A stretch of 64,000 nt of DNA from F22 sp963675625 (GTDB lineage Bacteria; Bacteroidota; Bacteroidia; Bacteroidales; Bacteroidaceae): contig OY776497.1 in assembly GCA_963675625.1 (NCBI GenBank), forward strand, positions 2,294,001 through 2,358,000, read 5' to 3'. Shown here one piece after another: positions 51,034-59,468 of this stretch. The notes beneath the pieces are model-generated. The model was given only the letters and a program-made list of their open reading frames with translations, was not told where the DNA came from and made no database searches. Position 1 is the first letter of the stretch. Every line of letters begins with the position of its first letter. The position numbers were made by a program, and so were the translations under genes.

Positions 51034-52153
51034 AAATAATCTTTTTTATAGTCTGCATTTTGATCACTGTCTCTTGATATTCTTTCTCTACATGAGAGGA
51101 GGAGAGCAATCCGCCTCCGGCATAAAAATGTGCCGTGTCTTGTTCGATTTCCATACAACGTAGGTTGACGAAAAAATCGCAACTTCCTCGTCCATCGGTA
51201 TACCCAATAAATCCCGAATAGTATTTTCTATCCAGTTGCTCATGTGCCGCAATACACTGCATAGCTTCCGCTTGTGGATATCCACATACGGCTGGAGTAG
51301 GGTGTAGAGCATTGAGTAAATTGGATAGTTGTTCGTTGGAATCAAGTGTAAAACTAAATGTCGTTTTTAGATGAGCCAACTGCCCAGCTCGTGAGGTATA
51401 AGGACCTTTGGTACATATATCGGTGGCATACATTTGTAGACGCTCACGGATATAGGTGGTCACGAGTGCTTGTTCGTGAATATTCTTTTTGTCCCAATGG
51501 GCTTCTAAACGCATTTCGTTCCAAGCACCTGCATCGTCACCTATAGGAAGACTTTGCGTTCCTGCAAGGGAGATGGTGCTGTATTGATGGTTCGTTCCAG
51601 ATAACAATATCTCTGGTGTGCAGCCCATCCAAAGTCCCGTCTGTGGCGTGTACACGAGATAGATAAAAGAATTGGGATAGCTGTTGGCTGCTGCCAGAAA
51701 ACTACGGGTAATGTCTATCGGATGGCGATGGGAGTTCTGTGAAGCATGACCGCTGGGTGTATCTGTATCTCGTACAGGAAGTGCATGAGATTCTTTGCGA
51801 GCGAGTACCACTTTATCCAGACCACCAGCTTGTAGTTGATCCATCATATGGCCGAAATGTATGGCATATGATTCGTCCATATTGGTGTCTTCAAATAGTT
51901 GATAGTCGTTTTGATATGAAGCGATGACTGTTTGAGGGGTCGTATATACATCGCCCTGCACTAAGACTATAGGAAGGTCTTGGCGCAGGACAAATGGAGT
52001 AAGTACAAAGCCTTGTTGGTTGTGGAGTTCCGCCATGTTATGTAGGGAAATCACCTGATTGGCAACAATATACTGGATGTCTTTGCTTTGAGGAGCACGC
52101 CATGCAGCAAAACTTTTGTTGTCTTTCCAAAGCTTGTTGAAATCTATATTCAT
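51026..52153 (-). CDS. menF: Isochorismate synthase
   Basis: 375 residues, chorismate-binding family. It converts chorismate to isochorismate, the first step of the classical menaquinone route. The conserved C-terminal part shows DKVVLARK, LWMGCTPEILL, SLAGTQSLP, LHPTPAVCGYPQAEA, YYSGFIGYTDGRGSCDFFVNLRCMEI-type sequence (FIGYTDGRGSCDFFVNLR) and YAGGGLLSSSHVEKEYQE. The N-terminal 90 residues are poorly conserved, as usual. It is the second gene of the operon, 14 bases after the thioesterase fusion. Confidence 0.93.
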   Translation of the reverse strand: MNIDFNKLWKDNKSFAAWRAPQSKDIQYIVANQVISLHNMAELHNQQGFVLTPFVLRQDLPIVLVQGDVYTTPQTVIASYQNDYQLFEDTNMDESYAIHFGHMMDQLQAGGLDKVVLARKESHALPVRDTDTPSGHASQNSHRHPIDITRSFLAAANSYPNSFIYLVYTPQTGLWMGCTPEILLSGTNHQYSTISLAGTQSLPIGDDAGAWNEMRLEAHWDKKNIHEQALVTTYIRERLQMYATDICTKGPYTSRAGQLAHLKTTFSFTLDSNEQLSNLLNALHPTPAVCGYPQAEAMQCIAAHEQLDRKYYSGFIGYTDGRGSCDFFVNLRCMEIEQDTAHFYAGGGLLSSSHVEKEYQETVIKMQTIKKIIYV

Positions 52154-52167
52154 ATATCTATGTCGAC

Positions 52168-53064
52168 TTATCGCTTCTTTAAGATACTATTGATCACACG
52201 AACAGAAGAGACGAGTTTGCCTGCTTGCGTGATGATGTCCACATTCCATACATGACTAGAACGTCCTTGGTGAATAATCGTAGCACGTCCAGTGACCGTA
52301 TCTCCTAGCAGGGCTGATGATACGTGATTGCCGCTGACCTGCATACCTACAGCGATTTCGCCTCCCTTACAGTGCAATCGGCTACCTATACCAGCGATTG
52401 TTTCTGCAAAGGCAAGAGATGCACCTCCGTGAAGTACTCCCCATGGTTGACAGGTCCTTTCGTCAATAGGCATGGTTGCTTCAACCTGCTTTTCGTCAAT
52501 ATAAGTCATTTTTATACCGAGGTTGCCTATTAAAGAATGCTTACATTCCTCATCAATTTCTTGAAGAGATTGTGCATTGAATAGGTCTTCGGTCATGTGC
52601 TTCTTTATTAAATGGGCTACACCAGAACTAGACAGTGAGGTGGTCACATAATCGGCACATGCTTTGACTGCTTCTTCCGAATCGGCCATAGCTACCCCTA
52701 AACCGACAAATTCCATCATGGGAACGCTATCTCTACTCGCACCGATAGCAACGGCCTCACTGCGTTTTATCATCAGTTGTTGAAGCAAGGTGCTGATATC
52801 GTAAATCAAGATTTCGGCTGGTGTACGACTTTTTTGACTGGCCATAACCTGCGGGTTACGACGGAGCACAAACCCTTCGTGTTTGATTAATTGTAAAGGA
52901 GCCAATCTGGCTTCGGAAGTTTGGATCGAGTGATCTGTGATAATGGCTAAGCGTGTACCTCTTTCTTGTAGATCAAGAAGGGCATCTACATCGGCTTGTG
53001 CGATGCTGCCATCGGCTTGCAAAAGTGTTTCCTCTGCGTGGAGGATAAGAAGTTTGTACCTCAT
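52168..53064 (-). CDS. Degenerate HAD domain fused to hotdog thioesterase (probable DHNA-CoA hydrolase)
   Basis: 298 residues in two parts. Residues 165-298 are a PaaI/MenI-type hotdog thioesterase: WGVLHGGASLAFAETIAGIGS with the active-site acidic residue in LAFAE, then VGMQVSGNHVSSALLGDTV and GRSSHVWNVDI. In a men operon this fits release of DHNA from DHNA-CoA. Residues 1-155 resemble a Cof-type HAD phosphatase without its cap, but the key motifs are lost: DxDGT reads HAEET and GDxxND reads GASRDS, although FVGLGVAMADSEEAVKACADYVT is well kept. The HAD half is therefore probably non-catalytic. It is the first gene of the operon. Confidence 0.85.
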   Translation of the reverse strand: MRYKLLILHAEETLLQADGSIAQADVDALLDLQERGTRLAIITDHSIQTSEARLAPLQLIKHEGFVLRRNPQVMASQKSRTPAEILIYDISTLLQQLMIKRSEAVAIGASRDSVPMMEFVGLGVAMADSEEAVKACADYVTTSLSSSGVAHLIKKHMTEDLFNAQSLQEIDEECKHSLIGNLGIKMTYIDEKQVEATMPIDERTCQPWGVLHGGASLAFAETIAGIGSRLHCKGGEIAVGMQVSGNHVSSALLGDTVTGRATIIHQGRSSHVWNVDIITQAGKLVSSVRVINSILKKR

Positions 53065-53185
53065 AGTCTTATGTTTTATGTTCTAAGAAATACATGAGAA
53101 TAGGATGGAAAATCTAAAAAGATTTCAATAGCTCACTATATTGTATTATACAAAGATAAAGGATAGTGATGTAAAAACGAAATAT

Positions 53186-53215
53186 AAGGGAGCTTTTATA
53201 TATAAAAACTCCCTT
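53186..53215. terminator. Hairpin between the phosphatase gene and the menaquinone operon
   Basis: AAGGGAG and TTTTATAT pair, with small mismatches, with the ATATAAAA and CTCCCTT half on the other side. It lies 50 bases after the phosphatase stop (minus strand) and ends that transcript before the menaquinone operon. Confidence 0.55.
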
Positions 53216-53264
53216 TGTATGTGTGATCATAAAATACTGTGATAGATTGAATGTAGATGATGCT

Positions 53265-53798
53265 TTATATAATGTCTACTTCAATAACGCCTCCGTATGG
53301 TGGAAGTACACTGAATGCATCATCCATAGCGACTGTTCCTGCAAAGACTTGTGCAGAGATAAGCACGCCACCGTGAGCAAAAATTAAAACATTATCTAGA
53401 TCTTCTTTTGCTTGTAGTTCTTCTAAAAATTCGACGACACGTTCGTATAAATTCATAAAACTTTCTCCGTGTGGTGGTGCTTTATGTAAGGTGTCTAAAA
53501 ACCACTCTTGAAAATAAGGATCGTCAATGTCGCCAAATCCTTTCATTTCCCATTCACCAAAATTGATCTCTTGAATACGCTTTTCTTCAATAGCATCTGG
53601 ATATCCGCAGTAGACGGCTAGCTTTTTAGCACGGCTTAATGGGCTTGTGTACACTGCGTCATATTCTATATTGGGTATGTGCGACATGGTGACTTCAGCT
53701 TCTGCTGTGAAAGTATCTTTTAGTGGTACATCAGTATGTCCATAAAATACACCCTCGGGTATGTCTACCGCTGTGTGGCGAACGAGAGTTATCTTCAT
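53265..53798 (-). CDS. Histidine phosphatase, alpha-ribazole phosphatase-like
   Basis: 177 residues, histidine phosphatase superfamily. The phosphorylated His is in LVRHT (Arg7, His8); VFYGHTDVPL, VYTSPLSRAKKLA and NFGEWEMKGF follow, and the second catalytic His is in FAHGGV. The sequence FYGHTDVPL resembles CobC, which removes phosphate from alpha-ribazole phosphate in cobalamin assembly, but other small-molecule phosphatases share it. No other cobalamin synthesis gene is adjacent. It has its own strong promoter and a short leader of about 22 bases. Confidence 0.8.
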   Translation of the reverse strand: MKITLVRHTAVDIPEGVFYGHTDVPLKDTFTAEAEVTMSHIPNIEYDAVYTSPLSRAKKLAVYCGYPDAIEEKRIQEINFGEWEMKGFGDIDDPYFQEWFLDTLHKAPPHGESFMNLYERVVEFLEELQAKEDLDNVLIFAHGGVLISAQVFAGTVAMDDAFSVLPPYGGVIEVDII

Positions 53799-53804
53799 AT
53801 TTGT

Positions 53805-53858
53805 CCTATATTTAATGAATTCACATCAAATATAGGCCTTATTTATTAGCCATGCAAA
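53805..53858 (-). promoter_or_regulatory. Promoter of the phosphatase gene with overlapping inverted repeat
   Basis: The minus strand has a -33 TTTG (53855-53858), 20 bases, then -7 TATATTTG (53827-53834), nearly ideal for Bacteroidota. A 9-bp inverted repeat, CCTATATTT at 53805-53813 and AAATATAGG at 53828-53836, brackets the start point and overlaps the -7 box, as an operator for a repressor would. Confidence 0.65.
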
Positions 53859-53862
53859 CAAA

Positions 53863-54717
53863 TTATCGACTATTTCTATAATGAGTAGGCGACATGCCTG
53901 TATGATGCTTAAAATATCTACCGAAAGAAGATTGATCAGGAAAGTTCATTTCACTGGCCAAATTTTGAATAGGGATGAGTTCGTTTTGTAAAGCGACTTT
54001 AATCTCTAATATTGTATGTTGGTCGATTAGTTGTTTGGGTGAAATTTGTATAGAAGATTGTGTGACTGCTGATAGATATCTGGGTGTAATGCACAATTCA
54101 CTTGCATAGAATTTGACATCTCTGTGTGTCCTAAAATGCTCTCTTATCAACATGATGAACTTCGAAATAATATGCTTTTGACTGACAGCTTCGTTGGTCG
54201 CTTTTAATGTTTCGCCTCCCATTCTTTCTAAATGATAAGCGATGTCATAAAAGATATTTTGCAGCGTATTGGTCAAAATTTGTAATCTGAAGGGATGGTC
54301 TCTTCTATCGTAAAGATATTTGAACTCAGTCATAAGGTTAGTGAAGTACATACGTTCTTCTTCTGTCTTCATTTCTTCTGGAGGCATATTGGCTATGATG
54401 GGGAAGAATGATGGCTTTATTCTGAGACTCACCTCTTTAAATAATGTGATAGAGAAAGTGATGTATTTAATTTCGAAGTCTGGACTGCAACTTTTTAATC
54501 GTAATATTCTGTCTGGCATAATGATGTGTCCCCAGAATGGATGTAGTTCATAGACTTCTAAATTATTAATAATGATCGCATTCCCCTTTGTGCAATATAG
54601 GAGGACAGGGTCAGAAATACGTTGCTCGCGTTCGGCAAAGTCGCTTAAATTTGTGTAGCCAACTGAAAAATCTTCATTGGCATCAAGCTGAAAAGGTGAT
54701 GTTCTTTTTTTGTCCAT
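53863..54717 (-). CDS. AraC family transcriptional regulator
   Basis: 284 residues. The N-terminal cupin-like sensing region (about 15-170: VLLYCTKGNAIIINNLEVYELHPFWGHII) is followed by a C-terminal AraC DNA-binding domain (about 185-284) with two helix-turn-helix units: FYASELCITPRYLSAVTQ and IQNLASEMNFPDQSSFGRYFKHHTGMSPTHYR. It is divergent from the RND efflux operon and probably controls it, perhaps also itself. The ligand is unknown. Confidence 0.9.
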   Translation of the reverse strand: MDKKRTSPFQLDANEDFSVGYTNLSDFAEREQRISDPVLLYCTKGNAIIINNLEVYELHPFWGHIIMPDRILRLKSCSPDFEIKYITFSITLFKEVSLRIKPSFFPIIANMPPEEMKTEEERMYFTNLMTEFKYLYDRRDHPFRLQILTNTLQNIFYDIAYHLERMGGETLKATNEAVSQKHIISKFIMLIREHFRTHRDVKFYASELCITPRYLSAVTQSSIQISPKQLIDQHTILEIKVALQNELIPIQNLASEMNFPDQSSFGRYFKHHTGMSPTHYRNSR

Positions 54718-54780
54718 TTTGATAAGTATATTCGTGCAGCTAATTGTTCTCTTATATTGACCAATAAGCTAAATGTGCTA

Positions 54781-54810
54781 CAAAGATATACGAAAAAAGT
54801 CAACTTCAAA
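54781..54810 (-). promoter_or_regulatory. Promoter of the AraC regulator gene
   Basis: The minus strand has TTTG (54807-54810), an 18-base spacer and TATCTTTG (54781-54788), matching the Bacteroidota consensus. It faces away from the efflux promoter in the same 300-base gap. Confidence 0.6.
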
Positions 54811-54873
54811 GCGAATATCCCATATTGAACAATATAGGCGAGATTTTGTGCAGGTTTATGCAGGAAAAGTTCT

Positions 54874-54881
54874 TACTTTTG
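54874..54881 (+). promoter_or_regulatory. -7 element of the RND efflux operon
   Basis: TACTTTTG matches TAnnTTTG and gives a leader of about 130 bases before the adaptor gene. The space to the AraC promoter is about 64 bases between -33 regions, enough for a shared AraC site. Confidence 0.6.
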
Positions 54882-55018
54882 CACACAGTTTGTCTATAAG
54901 ATGTGAGTTGCCATCAAAAATGGCGCTATTTTTTTATATTATGGCGTAGGCAAACATTCAATATGTTATTTGTATATATAATTCTAAATTAAATAATAAC
55001 TTAATTACAGAAAACAGA

Positions 55019-56176
55019 ATGAAGAAGATTGTTTATTCTTTAGGAACCGCTCTCCTAGCGTTCAGCTTTTTGTTGGTCTCATGTGGTAAAAAGTCACAAG
55101 GGATGGCGGGATCACACGGTCCAGCTGCTTACCCAATGCAAGTTGTTCAGGAGACAGAAAAAACGTTGATTAATGCATTCCCAGCTAGCGTGGAAGGTAA
55201 ACAGGATATTAATATCCTTCCTCAAGTTGCGGGACAAATCGTTAAAGTGTGCGTTGAAGAAGGCGCAAAAGTAAAGAAAGGTCAGCCACTATTTGTTATT
55301 GACCAAGTACCTTATCAGGCTGCTTTACGTACAGCCAAAGCTAATGTAGCTTCAGCTAAAGCACAAGTTGCTACTGCCGAGTTGACATTCAATAACAACA
55401 AGGCCTTATTTGATAAAGGGGTTGTGTCAAAAACAACTTTGATGACTGCCGAAAATAGTTATCTAACTGCTAAAGCAACTCTTGCACAAGCAGAGGCTTC
55501 TTTAGTCAATGCTGATAATAATTTGTCGTACACAGTTGTGAAAAGTCCAGCTAATGGTGTTATCTCAACTATTAATTATCGAGTAGGTGCTCTAGTGTCT
55601 TCAGCTATTCAAAAGCCATTGACTGTAGTATCTGATAATTCAGAAATGTATGTGTATTTTGCCATGGCTGAACCTCAAGTTTTGAAAATGGTTCGTCAAT
55701 TTGGTAGTCTAGATTCAGCATTGGTCAACATGCCTAGTGTAGATCTTAAGTTGTGTGATGGCTCTATCTATCAACATAAAGGTAAGATTGAATCTATTTC
55801 AGGTATTGTAGATGCTACAAGTGGTCAAGTACAATTGCGTGCTGTCTTTACAAACCCAGAACGTTTGTTGACATCAGGTGGTAGTGCACAAGTGATGATG
55901 CCAGAAGTTTACCACAACGCGATTGTTATTCCTCAGTCTTCTGTATTCCGTGTACAGGATAAGGCTTTTGTTTATGCGTATGCTGATGGTAAAGCACAAT
56001 CTAAGATGGTGACTCTATCTCCTTATGATGATGGTAAGACATATGTTGTAGTGTCAGGTTTAAAGGCAGGTGATAAGATTGTGTCATCAGGTGTTGCATT
56101 GATTCGTCCTGGAACACAAATCGTAGAGGCTAAATCAGGTGCGCAACAACAAGGTCCTCAAGGCATGGGGCATTAA
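55019..56176 (+). CDS. RND efflux periplasmic adaptor (membrane fusion protein)
   Basis: 385 residues, lipoprotein signal SFLLVSC with Cys22. The lipoyl/hairpin core has ILPQVAGQIVKVCVEEGAKVKKGQPLFVID (about 62-90 region, biotinyl-lipoyl-like), an alpha-helical hairpin rich in Ala (about 98-165), then the second lipoyl half KSPANGVISTINYRVGALV. Beta-barrel and membrane-proximal parts end in GDKIVSSGVALIRPGTQI. It bridges the inner-membrane pump and the outer-membrane channel encoded next, in the AcrA/MexA type. Confidence 0.93.
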   Translation: MKKIVYSLGTALLAFSFLLVSCGKKSQGMAGSHGPAAYPMQVVQETEKTLINAFPASVEGKQDINILPQVAGQIVKVCVEEGAKVKKGQPLFVIDQVPYQAALRTAKANVASAKAQVATAELTFNNNKALFDKGVVSKTTLMTAENSYLTAKATLAQAEASLVNADNNLSYTVVKSPANGVISTINYRVGALVSSAIQKPLTVVSDNSEMYVYFAMAEPQVLKMVRQFGSLDSALVNMPSVDLKLCDGSIYQHKGKIESISGIVDATSGQVQLRAVFTNPERLLTSGGSAQVMMPEVYHNAIVIPQSSVFRVQDKAFVYAYADGKAQSKMVTLSPYDDGKTYVVVSGLKAGDKIVSSGVALIRPGTQIVEAKSGAQQQGPQGMGH

Positions 56177-56208
56177 TTCTCTAGGTTATTAAACGAATCC
56201 ATTAAATT

Positions 56209-59200
56209 ATGAATGTAAAAGTTTTCATTGATAGACCAGTACTTTCTATTGTGCTGTCTGTCTTTGTGGTAATATTTGGATTGATTGGACTCAATGTGCT
56301 TCCAGTCGAAACATATCCAGATATTGCTCCCCCAACCATAACGGTGACAGCCTCCTATCCAGGAGCTAACGCCGAAACCATCATGAAAAGTGTGGTTGCT
56401 CCGCTTGAGGAGTCTATCAATGGTGTTGATGATATGATTTATATGACATCAACAGCAACTAACTCAGGTACGGCAACAATTTCGGTGTATTTTAAGCAAG
56501 GTACAAATCCTGATATGGCTTCTGTGTTTGTGCAGAACCGTGTTACGCAGGCCACAGGTACTCTACCATCTGAAGTAAACCAAATTGGTGTGACAACAGC
56601 TAAGCGTCAGAATACCATGCTAACCATTTTTATGTTGGCCAGTCCTAATGGTACATACGATGAAGGTTTCTTGAGTAACTATTCTGATATTGTTGTAAAG
56701 CCTGCTTTGCTTCGTGTTAGTGGAGTTGGGCAAGTAATGACATATGGCGCACGTTATTCTATGCGTATATGGTTGAAGCCAGATGTCATGAAGCAGTATC
56801 ATTTGATGCCTAGTGATGTAACTAGTGTTATTCAAGAACAAAACTCAGAGTTCGCTACAGGTAGCTTAGGTGATAATAGTGATAACGACTATATGTATGT
56901 GATGAAATACAATGGTCGTAAAGAAACTGTGGAACAGTTTAAGAATATGGTCATCTCTGCTGCGCCATCTGGAGAGATACTTCGCCTAAAAGATGTAGCA
57001 GATATTGAACTTGGAAAAGAATCTTATGCATTCCATAGTAATATGGATATGAAAAATGCCGTGGGTACTGTGGTCTATCAAATGCCAGGTTCTAACGCGA
57101 CAGAAGTCAATGAAAATATTGCTTCTTTGTTGAAAGACTTAAAACAAGATATGCCAGATGATATGGAAGTCATCACTATGATGACAACTAATGACTTCTT
57201 GTATGCATCTATCCATACGGTTGTTGAAACCTTGATTATTGCCATTATTTTGGTAGTCTTGGTTATCTACTTCTTTGTACAAGATATTCGTGCCACAATG
57301 GTGCCAACCATTTCAATTATTGTATCCCTAATTGGTACCTTCGCATTTATAGCGTTGTTTGGTATGACACTGAACTTGCTGACGCTTTTTGCCCTCGTGC
57401 TGGTGATTGGTACAGTGGTGGATGATGCCATTGTAGTGGTAGAAGCTGTGCAAGCACGTTTTGATATTGGGTACAAGTCTCCATATAAAGCAGCAGTTGA
57501 TGCAATGGGAGGATTGACACAAGCGATTATCACAACATCTATTGTGTTTATGGCTGTGTTTATTCCTGTATCGTTTATGCCTGGTACATCTGGGGTGTTC
57601 TACCAACAGTTTGGTATTACGATGGCGGTTGCCGTAGCGATTTCTACAGTAAATGCCTTGACACTTTCTCCTACTCTATGTGCTTTGATGTTGAAGCCAG
57701 TGCCAACCTCTCGACCAGGTGGTAAGGTGACATTCTCTGATCGCATGCGTAAAGCGTATAATGCTTCTTTTAACGCGTTGTTAGATAAGTATAAAAATGG
57801 CGTTTTATTCTTTGTGAAACGTGCATGGATCGTGTGGACTGCTCTAGCATTTGCTATTGGTTTATTGGTGTATTTTATGAATACAACACCTACAGGTCTT
57901 GTGCCAGATGAAGACAATGGTGTATTCTTTGTGAATACAACAATGGCTCCTGGACAAACAGTAGAAAAGACACAAGAAGTATTGCGTAAAGTTGAACAGC
58001 GTGTTATGGCTATTCCTGGAGTGAAGCATACGATGGCCGTGGCTGGTTATAGCTTGATGGGTGGTCAAACTCAATCAGGAGGTATGTTGATCGTACGTCT
58101 TGAAGATTGGAAGAAACGTGACGACGCGGGTACTCAGTTAAATGCCATTATGGGACAAGTTTATGGTCGTACTATGGATATCAAGGATGCGCAAATTTTT
58201 GCCTTTGCTCCTGGTCAAATTCCTGGATATGGTATGGGTAACATGATGGAAATTCACCTTCAAGATAAACAAGGGGTATCTCCAGAAGAGTTCTATAATA
58301 CCATGTTGCCATTTATCATGAAAGCGAATATGCTTCCAGAAGTAGCTCGTGCGTATTCTACCTTTAATGTAAACTATCCACAATATTTAGTTGATGTGGA
58401 TGTTCCGTTGTGTAAGCGTCGTGGAGTATCTCCTTCGACTGTTTTAGGTGTAATGTCGGGGTATTTTGGAGGCCAATATATATCTAATATCAACCGCTTT
58501 ACGAAAGTATACCGTGTGATGCTTCAAGCTGATCCGAAGTATACTTTGGATGAAAATGCATTGGGTAAAGTCTTTGTACGTATCGGCAATGAGATGGCTC
58601 CATTGAACCAGTTTGTTTCAGTGAAGCGCGTGAATGGTGCGGAAGCTCTAAACCGTTTCAACTTGTTTAGTAGTATGCAGTTGAGTATTATGCCAGCTCC
58701 TGGAGTGAGCTCAGGTCAGGCACTTGCAGCTTTCCAAGCGTATGCTAAACAAAATCTACCAAGTGGTTATGGATATGATTACGGTGGTATTACCCGTGAA
58801 GAGGCAAATACAAGCAATAGTACAATACTTATTTTTGCTTTCTGTATTATCTTTATCTATTTGATCTTGGCAGCTTTATATGAAAGTTTCTTCATTCCAT
58901 TTGCAGTATTGCTTTCTGTGCCATTTGGTTTGATGGGTAGCTTCTTCTTTGCTCGTTTGTTTGGCATTGAGAACAATATCTATCTACAGACAGGTTTGAT
59001 CATGTTGATGGGACTATTGGCCAAGACGGCTATCTTGCTTACCGAGTATGCTACAGAACGTCGTCGTGCGGGAATGACATTGTCGCAAGCGGCTTATTCG
59101 GCTGCCACAGTGCGTCTTCGTCCTATCATGATGACCGCGTTGACCATGATCTTTGGTATGATCCCAATGATGTTCTCAATGGGAGTCGGTGCCAATGGTA

Positions 59201-59439
59201 ACCGTACGTTGGGTACTGGTGTTGTGGGTGGTATGATTATTGGTACATTGGCATTACTATTCGCCGTACCTACATTCTTTATCATCTTCCAGTGGATGGA
59301 TGAACGTTTCAATCCTTCTCATATTGAGTCTAAACATGGAGTGGATCCTGCTATTGCTACACAGCAAGAGAAGATCGATGAAATGTATGAAGCTATGCAA
59401 GAGATGAAGAAGAAAGCTTCAGAAACTGACAAGAAGTAA
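56209..59439 (+). CDS. RND multidrug efflux permease (AcrB/HAE1 type)
   Basis: 1076 residues, inner-membrane proton/drug antiporter. FIDRPVLSIVLSVFVVIFGL starts the first helix. The porter domain contains PPTITVTASYPGANAETI. The helix 4 region GTVVDDAIVVVEAV carries the Asp-Asp proton relay. A second repeat has FIYLILAALYESFFIPFAVLLSVPFGL and TGLIMLMGLLAKTAILLTEYA with the relay Lys. Length and twelve-helix layout are normal. The 32-base gap after the adaptor and the 17- to 29-base gap before the channel gene support one operon. Confidence 0.96.
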   Translation: MNVKVFIDRPVLSIVLSVFVVIFGLIGLNVLPVETYPDIAPPTITVTASYPGANAETIMKSVVAPLEESINGVDDMIYMTSTATNSGTATISVYFKQGTNPDMASVFVQNRVTQATGTLPSEVNQIGVTTAKRQNTMLTIFMLASPNGTYDEGFLSNYSDIVVKPALLRVSGVGQVMTYGARYSMRIWLKPDVMKQYHLMPSDVTSVIQEQNSEFATGSLGDNSDNDYMYVMKYNGRKETVEQFKNMVISAAPSGEILRLKDVADIELGKESYAFHSNMDMKNAVGTVVYQMPGSNATEVNENIASLLKDLKQDMPDDMEVITMMTTNDFLYASIHTVVETLIIAIILVVLVIYFFVQDIRATMVPTISIIVSLIGTFAFIALFGMTLNLLTLFALVLVIGTVVDDAIVVVEAVQARFDIGYKSPYKAAVDAMGGLTQAIITTSIVFMAVFIPVSFMPGTSGVFYQQFGITMAVAVAISTVNALTLSPTLCALMLKPVPTSRPGGKVTFSDRMRKAYNASFNALLDKYKNGVLFFVKRAWIVWTALAFAIGLLVYFMNTTPTGLVPDEDNGVFFVNTTMAPGQTVEKTQEVLRKVEQRVMAIPGVKHTMAVAGYSLMGGQTQSGGMLIVRLEDWKKRDDAGTQLNAIMGQVYGRTMDIKDAQIFAFAPGQIPGYGMGNMMEIHLQDKQGVSPEEFYNTMLPFIMKANMLPEVARAYSTFNVNYPQYLVDVDVPLCKRRGVSPSTVLGVMSGYFGGQYISNINRFTKVYRVMLQADPKYTLDENALGKVFVRIGNEMAPLNQFVSVKRVNGAEALNRFNLFSSMQLSIMPAPGVSSGQALAAFQAYAKQNLPSGYGYDYGGITREEANTSNSTILIFAFCIIFIYLILAALYESFFIPFAVLLSVPFGLMGSFFFARLFGIENNIYLQTGLIMLMGLLAKTAILLTEYATERRRAGMTLSQAAYSAATVRLRPIMMTALTMIFGMIPMMFSMGVGANGNRTLGTGVVGGMIIGTLALLFAVPTFFIIFQWMDERFNPSHIESKHGVDPAIATQQEKIDEMYEAMQEMKKKASETDKK

Positions 59440-59468
59440 TACTCAGAACAAATAAGATGATTCATAAT

